This document shows, one piece after another, positions 26,450 to 35,042 of a stretch of DNA of 64,000 nt. The stretch is from NCBI GenBank assembly GCA_024742405.1, contig JANSYP010000005.1, positions 1 through 64,000 on the forward strand. The letters run 5' to 3'. A model generated the notes under the pieces. The model was not told the origin of the DNA and did not search any database. It was given only the letters and a program-made list of their open reading frames with translations. How positions within the stretch are numbered: position 1 is the stretch's first letter; each line of letters begins with the position of its first letter. A program made the position numbers and the translations under genes. The DNA comes from Paracoccaceae bacterium. Lineage in GTDB: Bacteria; Pseudomonadota; Alphaproteobacteria; Rhodobacterales; Rhodobacteraceae.

Positions 26450-27259
26450 TCAGGCCGCCTTCTTGAGCGCCTTGGCCAATGCATCGCCAACCTTTCCGAA
26501 TTTTTCCTGGGCGGCTTTCAGTGCGGCCTTGGTCTTGGGTCCGTTCAACCCGTCGACCGGGCCCGGCTTAAACCCTGCGGCGGCCAGCAGTGTCTGCCAG
26601 GCGGCGGTGCTCATCTTGCCGCTCAGCGCGGCCAGAACCTTGGCCACCTCCTGCATCCGGCCCTGCAGTCCGTTGGTGCCGCCATTGATGCCCTTGGTCA
26701 CCATGATCTCGTCCCCCGCATCGGCCCATTCCAGCAGGGTCTTACCGCTGCGCCGCGTCGTCGCCATGTAGCGCACCGCGATCAGCCAGGCGGTGGCCGG
26801 GTCGGCTGCCAGATCGGGGTTGCCCACAAGATCAACGCCGATCGCCTTGCCGTAGGTCGCGTAGTTGGATTTGCCCGTCAGCTGGATCCAGCCCCGTCCG
26901 CGGTAGCGGTAGCCATCGCCCGACGCCTCGTCGCCGTTTCCCATCCGGTTGGCATAGACCCGGTTGGCGATCTTCTTGGGCTTGCGGGCATAGGCCTTCG
27001 GCGAGACGGTCTTGAAATAGCGCCCGAACACCCGCTGCAGCGCGCTGACCGAATAGTTCAGGTTCTCGAACCGGTGGGTGAAGCCGCCGCTCTCATAGGC
27101 GCACTGGCCGATGATTGACGCGATCCGCGCCTCCGAATTGGCGCCGAGGCTCTTCAATTCCGCCGCCTTTTCGGCCCAGGCCTTCGCCGCCTCCTTTGCG
27201 ACAGTCGACGATCCGGCGACCGCATTAATGGCGGTTTTTACCGTTTTGGTATCTGGCAT
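26450..27259 (-). CDS. GH19-like endolysin with C-terminal binding domain
   Basis: 269 residues without a signal peptide. The central block RIASIIGQCAYESGGFTHRF supplies a catalytic Glu (YESGG), followed by YRGRGWIQLTGKSNYATYGK, DPATAWLIAVRYM and VTKGINGGTNGLQGRM, the signature of glycoside hydrolase 19 lysozyme/endolysins. The C-terminal ~60 residues (WQTLLAAAGFKPGPVDGLNG, then TKAALKAAQEKFG) look like a peptidoglycan-binding repeat. Such proteins are typical of phages, but no holin, spanin or phage structural genes lie beside it, so it is an orphan or domesticated lysin. It is divergent from pyc. Confidence 0.85.
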   Translation of the reverse strand: MPDTKTVKTAINAVAGSSTVAKEAAKAWAEKAAELKSLGANSEARIASIIGQCAYESGGFTHRFENLNYSVSALQRVFGRYFKTVSPKAYARKPKKIANRVYANRMGNGDEASGDGYRYRGRGWIQLTGKSNYATYGKAIGVDLVGNPDLAADPATAWLIAVRYMATTRRSGKTLLEWADAGDEIMVTKGINGGTNGLQGRMQEVAKVLAALSGKMSTAAWQTLLAAAGFKPGPVDGLNGPKTKAALKAAQEKFGKVGDALAKALKKAA

Positions 27260-27458
27260 AGCTGTTTCCTCCCTGTCCCAGTCCCGACATTGCGGTCCTC
27301 CGATCCTACATGATCAGGGCCCAAATTCTGTTTCGGTACGCACAGACTACCCCCAATTGTCGCAATTGCGGCGTCAATCTGTGCGCGTTATGGCACCTTG
27401 CCGCAAAGGCGCCGCTTGGATACCCACGGCCGCAGGGTGGTGTGGCAGGGAAAACGAC

Positions 27459-30400
27459 ATGGCTGAGTTCAAGAAAATCCTCATTGCGAACCGCGGCGAG
27501 ATCGCCATCCGGGTGATGCGCGCCGCAAACGAACTGGGCAAGAAGACGGTCGCCGTCTATGCCGAGGAGGACAAGCTCGGCCTGCACCGGTTCAAGGCCG
27601 ACGAGGCCTACAAGATTGGCGAAGACCTCGGCCCGGTCGCCGCCTACCTGTCCATCCCCGAGATCATCCGCGTCGCCAAGGCGTCGGGCGCCGACGCCAT
27701 CCACCCCGGATACGGCCTGCTCAGCGAAAACCCCGAACTGGTGGATGCCTGCGACGCCGCCGGGATCGCCTTCATAGGTCCGCGCGCGGAAACCATGCGA
27801 GCGTTGGGCGACAAGGCCTCGGCACGACGCGTCGCAATCGAAGCCGGCGTGCCCGTGATCCCCGCGACCGAGGTTCTGGGCGACGATATGGAGGCCATCG
27901 CCAAGGAGGCCGAAGAGATCGGCTATCCGCTCATGCTCAAGGCCTCCTGGGGCGGCGGCGGACGCGGCATGCGCCCCATCGCCGGCCCTGAAGAGCTCGC
28001 CGACAAGATCGCCGAGGGCCGACGCGAGGCCGAGGCCGCCTTTGGCAATGGCGAGGGCTACCTGGAGAAGATGATCATCCGCGCGCGGCACGTCGAGGTC
28101 CAGATCCTCGGCGACAAGGAAGGCGAGATCTACCATCTCTATGAGCGCGACTGCTCGGTCCAGCGCCGCAATCAGAAGGTCGTCGAACGCGCCCCGGCCC
28201 CCTACCTGTCCGCGACCCAGCGCGAGACGCTCTGCGGCCTGGGCAAGAAGATCTGCGCCCATGTGAACTACGAATGCGCCGGCACCGTCGAGTTCCTGAT
28301 GGATATGGAAACCGGCGAATTCTACTTCATCGAGGTCAACCCCCGCATCCAAGTCGAGCACACCGTGACCGAAGAGGTAACCGGCATCGACATCGTCCGC
28401 GCCCAGATCCTCATCGCCGAGGGCAAGAGCCTCGTGAAGGCCACCGGCACCCCGTCGCAATATGACGTGAAGCTCGACGGCCACGCGATCCAGTGCCGGA
28501 TCACCACCGAGGATCCGCAGAACAGCTTCATCCCCGACTATGGCCGCATCACCGCCTACCGCGGTGCCACCGGCATGGGCATCCGGCTCGATGGCGGCAC
28601 CGCCTATTCGGGCGCCGTGATCACCCGCTATTACGACAGCCTGCTGGAGAAAATTACCGCCTGGGCGCCGACGCCCGAGGCAGCCATCGCGCGCATGGAC
28701 CGCGCGCTGCGCGAGTTCCGCATCCGGGGTGTCTCGACCAACATCGCCTTCGTCGAGAACCTGCTGAAGCACCCGACCTTTCTCAACTACGAGTACAGCA
28801 CCAAATTCATCGACACGACGCCGGAGCTGTTTGACTTCGCCGCCCGCAAGGACCGCGCGACCCGGCTGCTGACCTATGTTGCCGACGTCACCGTCAACGG
28901 CCATCCGGAGACCGCCGGCCGCGTGAAACCGGCCGAGGTCCGCCCGCCAAAGCCGCCCCTGACCATCGATGCCGGGGCCGAGGGCACGAAGAACCTGCTC
29001 GACGCCAATGGGCCCCAGGCCGTCGCCGACTGGCTCGCCGCCCAACCCCAGGTGCTGATGACCGACACCACCATGCGCGACGGGCACCAATCGCTGCTCG
29101 CCACGCGCATGCGCTCCATCGACATGATCCGGGTGGCGCCCTTCTACTCCGCCCACCTGCCGCAGCTCTTCAGCGTCGAATGCTGGGGCGGTGCCACCTT
29201 CGACGTCGCCTACCGGTTCCTGCAGGAATGCCCCTGGCAGCGGCTGCGCGACCTGCGCGCGGCGATGCCCAACCTCCTGATCCAAATGCTCTTTCGCGGC
29301 GCCAACGGCGTGGGCTACACCACCTATCCCGACAATGTGGTCCGGGCTTTTGTCAAACAGTCGGCCGAGACCGGCGTCGATGTCTTTCGCGTCTTCGATG
29401 CGCTGAACTGGGTCGAGAACATGCGCGTCGGCATGGACGCGGTGCTGGAGACCGGCAAGATCCTCGAAGGCGCCATTTGCTACACGGGCGACATCCTCGA
29501 CCCCGCCCGCTCCAAGTACGATCTGAAATACTATGTCGCCATGGGCAAGGAGCTGCGCGATGCGGGCTCCCACATCCTCGGCCTCAAGGACATGGCCGGG
29601 CTCCTGAAACCCGCCTCCGCCACCGTCCTCGTCAAGGCGCTGAAGGAAGAGGTCGGCCTGCCGGTCCATTTCCACACCCATGACACGTCCGGCATCTCGG
29701 GCGCGACGGTGCTCGCGGCCTGCAACGCCGGCGCCGATGCGGTGGATGCGGCGATGGACGCGTTTTCCGGCGCCACGTCCCAGCCCTGCTTGGGTTCCAT
29801 CGTCGAGGCGCTGCGCAACACGGAGCGCGACACCGGACTCGACATCAAATCCGTCCGCGCCGCCTCGGCCTACTGGGAGGACGTGCGCGCCCAGTATGCC
29901 GCCTTCGAGGCCGGGCTCCAGGCGCCCGCGTCCGAGGTCTATCTGCACGAGATGCCCGGCGGCCAGTTCACCAACCTCAAGGCCCAGGCGCGCAGCCTCG
30001 GGCTGGAGGACCGGTGGGAGGACGTCGCCCACACCTATGCCGATGTAAACCAGATGTTCGGCGATATCGTGAAGGTCACGCCCTCATCCAAAGTGGTCGG
30101 CGACATGGCCCTGATGATGGTCAGCCAGGGGCTCACCCGCGCCGATGTCGAGGATCCCAAGACCGACGTCGCCTTCCCCGAAAGCGTGGTCGAAATGATG
30201 CGCGGCCATCTGGGCCAGCCTCCGGGCGGCTTCCCAAAGGCGATCCAGAAGAAGATCCTCAAGGGCGAAAAGCCGCTCACTACACGTCCCGGCGCCGAAC
30301 TCGCCGATGTCGATCTGGAGGCCCACCGCGCGACGCTGGAGGCCGAGCTCGAGGTGCCCGTCGATGACGAGGACCTGAACGGCGCGCTGATGTATCCCAA

Positions 30401-30899
30401 GGTCTTCGCCGACTATACCGAACGCCATAAGACCTACGGGCCCGTGCGCACCCTGCCGACGCGAAACTTCTTCTACGGGATGGAGCCGGGCGAGGAGATC
30501 TCGGTCGAGATCGACCCCGGCAAGACACTGGAGCTGCGCCTGCAGGCCGTGGGCGAGACCCAGGACGACGGCGATGTGCGGGTGTTCTTTGAGCTCAACG
30601 GCCAGCCCCGCGTCATCCGCGTGCCTAACCGCTCGGTCAAGGCCAAGGTCACCGCGCGCCCCAAGGCCAATCCCGGCGACGCCTCCCACGTCGGCGCACC
30701 GATGCCCGGCGTGGTCTCCAACGTCGCCGTCAAACCGGGCCAGAAGGTCGCCGAGGGCGATCTGCTGCTGGTGATCGAGGCGATGAAGATGGAAACTGGC
30801 CTCTATGCCGACCATGCCGGCACGGTCAAAGCCGTCCACGTCCAGCCGACCTCCCAGATCGACGCAAAGGACCTGCTGGTGGAACTGGATGCGGGATGA
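27459..30899 (+). CDS. pyc: pyruvate carboxylase
   Basis: 1146 residues; carboxylates pyruvate to oxaloacetate, feeding the TCA cycle. The biotin-carboxylase domain (1-~450) starts KILIANRGEIAIRVMRAANE, with GYGLLSENPEL and FIEVNPRIQVEHTVTEEVTG. The carboxyltransferase domain (about 530-810) has MTDTTMRDGHQSLLATRM. The PYC/OADA conserved region follows, and the biotinyl domain ends the protein with EAMKMET, biotin Lys near residue 1110. The ATG at 27459 is chosen over earlier frame starts because the family begins at this point. A 9-bp inverted repeat at 30927/30964 may end the transcript. Bases 30758-30885 recur at 32368-32495. Confidence 0.97.
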   Translation: MAEFKKILIANRGEIAIRVMRAANELGKKTVAVYAEEDKLGLHRFKADEAYKIGEDLGPVAAYLSIPEIIRVAKASGADAIHPGYGLLSENPELVDACDAAGIAFIGPRAETMRALGDKASARRVAIEAGVPVIPATEVLGDDMEAIAKEAEEIGYPLMLKASWGGGGRGMRPIAGPEELADKIAEGRREAEAAFGNGEGYLEKMIIRARHVEVQILGDKEGEIYHLYERDCSVQRRNQKVVERAPAPYLSATQRETLCGLGKKICAHVNYECAGTVEFLMDMETGEFYFIEVNPRIQVEHTVTEEVTGIDIVRAQILIAEGKSLVKATGTPSQYDVKLDGHAIQCRITTEDPQNSFIPDYGRITAYRGATGMGIRLDGGTAYSGAVITRYYDSLLEKITAWAPTPEAAIARMDRALREFRIRGVSTNIAFVENLLKHPTFLNYEYSTKFIDTTPELFDFAARKDRATRLLTYVADVTVNGHPETAGRVKPAEVRPPKPPLTIDAGAEGTKNLLDANGPQAVADWLAAQPQVLMTDTTMRDGHQSLLATRMRSIDMIRVAPFYSAHLPQLFSVECWGGATFDVAYRFLQECPWQRLRDLRAAMPNLLIQMLFRGANGVGYTTYPDNVVRAFVKQSAETGVDVFRVFDALNWVENMRVGMDAVLETGKILEGAICYTGDILDPARSKYDLKYYVAMGKELRDAGSHILGLKDMAGLLKPASATVLVKALKEEVGLPVHFHTHDTSGISGATVLAACNAGADAVDAAMDAFSGATSQPCLGSIVEALRNTERDTGLDIKSVRAASAYWEDVRAQYAAFEAGLQAPASEVYLHEMPGGQFTNLKAQARSLGLEDRWEDVAHTYADVNQMFGDIVKVTPSSKVVGDMALMMVSQGLTRADVEDPKTDVAFPESVVEMMRGHLGQPPGGFPKAIQKKILKGEKPLTTRPGAELADVDLEAHRATLEAELEVPVDDEDLNGALMYPKVFADYTERHKTYGPVRTLPTRNFFYGMEPGEEISVEIDPGKTLELRLQAVGETQDDGDVRVFFELNGQPRVIRVPNRSVKAKVTARPKANPGDASHVGAPMPGVVSNVAVKPGQKVAEGDLLLVIEAMKMETGLYADHAGTVKAVHVQPTSQIDAKDLLVELDAG

Positions 30900-31137
30900 G
30901 GCGTTGTCGCCCATGCTCAAAGCCCGAGAAGACGCACCAGAAACAGCCGTTGGCGATTGAGGCGCGTCTTCTGGACTCTCAAAGGATGCAAGCCGTTACA
31001 GCCACGCGGCTCACTGATCCAACCCGCTGTTAATCGAGGCACAGCTTGACCTCAGCGCACTGTTATTCGGTCGCCCATTTGTCCGAGTGTGATAGGCGGC
31101 GTTTCCGATCCCTCGCCACTGCCAAAAGAGAAATCAA

Positions 31138-31656
31138 ATGGACAATCTAGGCTTCACGATCGGTACAGGGATCATAGGGGGCCTGATTGCGTCCCTTATT
31201 ATCTTTGTCTTCGTCGAGATCTGGACGAAGATAGTCCTGCCCCAGATTACGACGCTTCTCTATCAGGACATGATGATCGATGGAGAATGGTTTGTTGAGG
31301 CAGACTTCGGGACAGGGGATATGCGCACCCGAACGCTATTGATAAAGCAGAATGCCCACAGCCTGACAGGGACGCTCGTGTCGACCGGAGGCCGCGACGA
31401 TGGCGAAACGTACATCATTCAAGGAAATTTCTACAATCTAATAGCCAGTCTGTCCTATGTCGCCAACAGTCCCAAACTCAGGGATCGGGGAAACATCACT
31501 TTGATCGTCAAAGAAGACGGACACCTCTTGGAAGGCCATTCGACTTATTATTCGACGGATCAGGACGATATTGCCGTGTGCCACTACAAGTGCCGCCGAC
31601 GCAATGCGCGCACAACGCTCACTGCGCAGACTGAATCTCTGCCAGAAAACGCATAG
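31138..31656 (+). CDS. single-TM protein with beta-rich domain
   Basis: 172 residues, not recognised by family. A hydrophobic helix at residues ~7-30 (GIIGGLIASLIIFVFVEIW) anchors it. After MIDGEWFVEADF comes a run of predicted beta-strands (RTRTLLIKQNAHSLTGTLVS, YIIQGNF, ITLIVKEDGHLLEGHSTYYS) ending in a basic tail. The spacing of W, IKQ and LxGxxxYYS is reminiscent of the lipocalin-like barrel of Cap15-type CBASS effectors, but that likeness is weak and no cyclase gene is near. Its 3' end overlaps a convergent gene by 38 bases. Lower GC than its neighbours suggests transfer. Confidence 0.7.
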   Translation: MDNLGFTIGTGIIGGLIASLIIFVFVEIWTKIVLPQITTLLYQDMMIDGEWFVEADFGTGDMRTRTLLIKQNAHSLTGTLVSTGGRDDGETYIIQGNFYNLIASLSYVANSPKLRDRGNITLIVKEDGHLLEGHSTYYSTDQDDIAVCHYKCRRRNARTTLTAQTESLPENA

Positions 31657-32101
31657 TAGGAACCAGATCGGGCGCATCGCCAGCCGCGAAAGCTTCAAAG
31701 ATACCTTTTTGCAGGACTTCATGTTCGACTAGCTGCTTAACGACTAGGTCCGCGGCGTCGTAGCCGAACTCCTTGAGTTGGCAATACTCCCGAATGCAGT
31801 CGTCAATTGTACTGACGAAACTTGCTGACGCCGTCCGAAGGGTCGTCGCCCGAAACTCTTGAGCCGCCCGTTTGCCCCTTTCTCCGCCGGAAGTCTTGGC
31901 GGCAATGTCCGCGATGTAAGCGCTGTCCAGCAGCGCGGAGATCGTCCTTGCAAGCTCGTCCTCAACCTGTCCTAGTACCGTCCAGACTTCCCGTTCAGCT
32001 TCGGACGTCGCCGTCTTCTCCAGATACTCATAGAACGCGATACCATACAGCTCGCCATAGTAGGCGTCCGCGAGCTTTTGTTGAAAGGTTCGGCGGTCCA
32101 T
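31619..32101 (-). CDS. ferritin-like helical protein
   Basis: 160 residues, all-helical by composition. Helix 1 holds YYGELYGIAFYEYLEKTATS followed by EREVWTVLGQVEDELARTI. Near the C-terminus there is KQLVEHEVLQKGIFEAFAAG. The spacing of E and ExxH-like positions resembles the ferritin-like/rubrerythrin-type four-helix bundle, but the full di-iron ligand set is not clear, so it may be a metal-free relative. It is convergent with the TM protein, overlapping it by 38 bases at the 3' ends. Function is unknown. Confidence 0.65.
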   Translation of the reverse strand: MDRRTFQQKLADAYYGELYGIAFYEYLEKTATSEAEREVWTVLGQVEDELARTISALLDSAYIADIAAKTSGGERGKRAAQEFRATTLRTASASFVSTIDDCIREYCQLKEFGYDAADLVVKQLVEHEVLQKGIFEAFAAGDAPDLVPTMRFLAEIQSAQ

Positions 32102-32299
32102 GCCGCGAGCCTAGTGGGAACCTTTGCCGACTTCAAACCCACGGCACCAGTCCCGCGGCACCCGGCGATGCACCTTCGGAGCGTGAAACGAACTCGGGCA
32201 AGGGCCCGCCTGCGCGGTTGGCGCACGCGCATGATCCGCAGACGGCGCTCCCTCATGCGAACCCTATACTCGACAAGAGCCGGCTGATCGGCGTTTGGT

Positions 32300-32509
32300 G
32301 TGCTCGCGCCTTTGCCGGGGGTGGTCTCCGCTGATGTCTTCACCCCAGGCCAGAAAGTGCCCGAGGACGATCTGCTGCTGGTGATCGAGGCGATGAAGAT
32401 GGAAACCGGCCTCTATGCCGACCATGCCGGCATGGTCAAAGCCGTCCATGTCCAGCCGACCTCCCAGATCGACGCAAAGGACCTGCTGGTGGAGATCGAC
32501 GGGGCCTGA
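32300..32509 (+). pseudogene. isolated biotinyl-domain fragment related to pyc
   Basis: 69 codons from a GTG: APLPGVVSADVFTPGQKVPE, then EAMKMETGLYADHAGMV, ending VEIDGA. This is the terminal biotin-carrier domain of a pyruvate carboxylase without the rest. Bases 32368-32495 match 30758-30885 of pyc with three differences, while the preceding 50 bases are clearly diverged. No ribosome-binding site is evident, so it is most likely a remnant. The intact AMKM motif means a free mini-biotinyl protein cannot be excluded. Confidence 0.65.
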
Positions 32510-32846
32510 GGTCTAAAGGTACTCGGTTGGCCGTTGCTTCCTGCGGCGTTTGAGAGCGGCCCGGACCACGGCAAACCACGACCATCTGGCCCGCGCCGGA
32601 ACCGCATGCGTACGCTGCGCGCCTCTCCCAAAAGCACGGCCCTGCAGTGGGCCCGGCGATCCGCGTCGATCCGGAACCAACCCCGCTGCATCGCAATTGA
32701 TGCTGCAGCGCAGAGCGCTGATTTGATTGGACCGGAAAGGCCCGCGCCGGCTGTCGCCACAAAAGTCTCTATCGCTTTTTACCCCCATTTGGCGTCAAAT
32801 TGGACTGCGTTTCAATGAAACGCGCACAACTCTGGGGGGAGAAACT
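32510..32846. other. gap with no recognisable gene
   Basis: 337 bases between the biotinyl fragment and the GFA gene. Frames on both strands are short and lack coding character. The last 60 bases are more AT-rich (CTTTTTACCCCCATTTGG) and probably hold the promoter of the GFA gene, whose ribosome-binding site is GGGGGGAGA. Confidence 0.4.
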
Positions 32847-33287
32847 ATGTCCAATCCATATACGGGTGGGTGTGACCATGTTCACGTCGAGGCCACGGCC
32901 GAGCCGATCGACAACCACGTCTGTCATTGCAATGTCTGCAAGGCTGTCACCGGGCAGCAGACGACACATGTCGCCTTTTTCAACTATCGCGACCTGACGG
33001 CGGACCATCCCGAAAAAATGAACCGGCAGCCGTTCAACAAGGACAATCCAGACGGTCCGCTGGAGCTTTGCACCTGTACCGATTGCGGCGCCGCACTGAT
33101 GCTCGATGACAAGGAACACCGCATCCGCGTCGCGGTGCCCAACGTCATGGGTTATGATGATGCGGCCTTCCCGAAGGCCACCTACCACGCCTTCTACGAC
33201 ACGTCGAAAGGCTATCCCAAACCGTCGGACGGCCGTCCTGTCTATGACAGCCTGCGCCCCGAATTCGTCTGGCCGGCGCCAGGCTGA
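32847..33287 (+). CDS. GFA/CENP-V-family zinc-binding protein
   Basis: 146 residues. The Cys pattern fits the glutathione-dependent formaldehyde-activating (GFA) fold: GGCDHVHVE near the N-terminus, HVCHCNVCKAVTGQQ, and LCTCTDCGAALML. The usual CxCG at the N-terminus is reduced to a single Cys (GGCDH), so the structural zinc site may be altered. Members are often annotated as S-(hydroxymethyl)glutathione-related, but most have no demonstrated enzyme activity. The ATG follows GGGGGGAGA closely. It stands alone among mobile-element scraps. Confidence 0.82.
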   Translation: MSNPYTGGCDHVHVEATAEPIDNHVCHCNVCKAVTGQQTTHVAFFNYRDLTADHPEKMNRQPFNKDNPDGPLELCTCTDCGAALMLDDKEHRIRVAVPNVMGYDDAAFPKATYHAFYDTSKGYPKPSDGRPVYDSLRPEFVWPAPG

Positions 33288-33325
33288 GCGGTCGGTTCTG
33301 CTCCAGCGCCACGCGGAGATCCTAC

Positions 33326-33351
33326 ACGATCTGGTCCTTGGACCAGATCGT
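33326..33351. repeat. perfect 26-bp palindrome after the GFA gene
   Basis: ACGATCTGGTCC is followed by TT and then GGACCAGATCGT, twelve perfect pairs around a 2-base centre, about 40 bases past the GFA stop. No T-run follows. It could be a Rho-assisted stop, an operator, or the end of a lost mobile element. Confidence 0.6.
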
Positions 33352-33542
33352 ACCCGACGATCTGTCCAGCCTGCCCTGCGAATTTGTCAGAAGGCGACAA
33401 ATGGCAACTCTCTTTGGGCGGCCGGAATCGCGACATAACCGGGTTTGGTCAAGCGCCCGCCGAAACAGCAACATACGCGAAACCGAAGGCGTCGCGTATC
33501 ACGGCAATGGCACCCGATTTTGGACACTCCGCGCCGGATCCC

Positions 33543-33955
33543 TCGGCTCAGGCTTCATAGCCAGTAGATGACGGTCGCGGCGATGGCAGATGGGAAGGCT
33601 TTCGGAGCTCTGTCGTACCGCGTTGCGACAGGCCGAAAGCCCTTGAGCCTCCCGAGCACGATCCGGGTGCGATTGCGACGTTTGTAGCGGCGCTCGTCGT
33701 ATCTCTGGGGCGTCTTGCGCTCCTTACGATCAGGGATTCAGGCGCAAATCCAATCGTGGCGTAACGCGCCTCGAAACAACTCGGTGTCACAGCCTCTATC
33801 CCCGGGCCGCCATTCGACATCCGCCAGGTCGCGGAGCAAGGCCCTTGCTCTGTGTCGTCACTGACCTGTCCGGCGATGGCAAAGAAGCCGATCGACCGAA
33901 CATGACCGTCGCCGACGGCGTACAACTTGATGGTCATTCCGCCATCGGTCCGGGG
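33543..33955 (-). mobile_element. IS5-family transposase remnant
   Basis: The minus strand ends in a transposase C-terminus: YDERRYKRRNRTRIVLGRL, VATRYDRAP and ATVIYWL with stop at 33555, followed by GGCTCAGGCTTCAT at 33545-33558, an IS427-type terminal repeat. Toward its 5' side, GGMTIKLYAVGDGHVRSIGF and IAGQVSDD come from the middle of the protein. At least one frameshift lies between. The N-terminal third is missing and the break abuts an IS3 scrap at 33957. Confidence 0.72.
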
Positions 33956-33956
33956 C

Positions 33957-34036
33957 CCATGCGGAGCAGGTTGAAGCGCCTTGTTGCCGATCTGAGCCTC
34001 GACAAGACCATGCCCCAGGATGCCCTGCGAAAGTGA
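33957..34036 (+). mobile_element. IS3-family OrfA C-terminal scrap
   Basis: The plus strand encodes SRLKRLVADLSLDKTMPQDA then LRK and a stop at 34034-34036. The RLKRLVADLSLDK block is the characteristic end of OrfA in IS407-like IS3 elements. About 80 bases only, wedged between an IS5 remnant and a captured murE fragment. Confidence 0.7.
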
Positions 34037-34046
34037 GGCATCGAAC

Positions 34047-34305
34047 GACGAGGCTTCCATCGCCAGGTGGGTGACGCCAGCCTTGGCCATGGCCGCAAGA
34101 TGGCGATGCAGCGTCACCGGCTCGGGCGTGGTATGGCCCAGGGGCGCCGCATAGGCCCCCTCGATGCCCGTGGTGCCCAGATTTGCCGCGGTCAGACCCA
34201 GCTGGGTCCAGATCTGGCGCGCAAAGGTCGCCACGGACGTCTTGCCGTTGGTGCCGGTGACCGCCACGACAACCTGGGGCTGCCCGCCGAACCAGAGTGC
34301 CGCGG
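34047..34305 (-). pseudogene. murE: internal fragment of murE
   Basis: 259 bases colinear with 17202-17460 of the resident murE, no gaps, nine mismatches by eye. It covers the P-loop (VAVTGTNGKTSVATFARQ) to MEASS, but neither end of the gene. It reads on into the IS scraps on one side and stops sharply in the other (CGCGGGTAGC). Eight of the nine differences are silent; the one amino-acid change is Gln to His in VTLQRHLAAM. The fragment therefore came from a murE under selection, not from long neutral decay. Confidence 0.9.
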
Positions 34306-34369
34306 GTAGCGAACGCACGAGGGAGCGCCAGTCAAAATCGGTCACCATACCAATTGGACAAAAAACGAC

Positions 34370-34987
34370 TTAAGACGCCTCGGGCGTGGTGGGGCAGCGA
34401 TAGCAGAATGCATCGTCGGGCTGGCCGGTGCCGATCCCCAGATTGCCTTCGGCGATCACCGTCCCGTCGGGATTGTCGTCGCAAAAACTCGGAAATCCGT
34501 CGAAGGCCGACCCGATGATTGCATCGTCTCCGGCGTTTTCCATCTGCTCGATCATGCAAGTTGATGTTGCGCGATAGTGATCGTCACCTCCGCGCCCGGC
34601 GGGACGGCCTCAGACATCGAGTTCCTGCGGCTGATGATGCGCCAGATCGGCGTGGGTCATCTCGCCACCGCACGTATAGCCGGAGACCGGCACGACATTG
34701 ATGGCGCCCCCTGAGGTCGCGTCGCGGGTTAGTGGAGTGGTGCCAAGCACCGGAGAAAACCGGATCGGCGCGCCGTAGCCGGCCGGGGCGGGAACCTGTT
34801 CATTCGTTCCGACAATGCCCGTCATCTTCTCGTGGTCAGGATCGGTAAGGGATTCGATGATCGCATGGGCGTCAGTGCTGGTGACGGTAAAACGATCATC
34901 AAGACCTGCACCGGCCACGAAGGCCGCAACGGCTGTGCAATGGCCTTCATGGGCAGAGGCGCCAGAGGGCGCGAGGATCACAGCCAT
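34370..34987 (-). pseudogene. broken secreted-protein gene, function unknown
   Basis: A first frame (34610-34987) starts MAVILAPSGASAHEGHC, looks exported, and contains VTSTDAHAIIESLTDPDHEK and a Cys in SGYTCGGEM. A second frame (34370-34555) holds MIEQMENAGDDAIIG and ends CYRCPTTPEAS. Both are Cys-containing, acidic and similar in character, so they may be halves of one gene split by a frameshift near 34560-34610. The family is not recognised. An alternative is two very short genes. Confidence 0.4.
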
Positions 34988-35042
34988 GGCGGTGATCGGC
35001 AATCTGCGAAACGAGGACTGGTTTCAGCGCCGGTCACCGGGC

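Noticed and set aside
27306-30032. 908-codon open frame antisense to pyruvate carboxylase
   Set aside because: It mirrors the third-position GC bias of pyc. The product is rich in H, G, R and D with no domain, and pyc on the other strand is unmistakable.
30927-30972. Rho-independent terminator after pyc
   Set aside because: Nine-pair inverted repeat but a ~28-base loop and no T-run; too weak to list as a terminator.
31138-32101. Possible CBASS or other named phage-defence operon
   Set aside because: No CD-NTase, nuclease or other signature defence enzyme is present; only a loose structural resemblance of one protein.
33548-34348. Single long frame that looks like a MurE-related protein
   Set aside because: It is a chance read-through of three unrelated fragments (murE slice, IS3 scrap read backwards, IS5 remnant).
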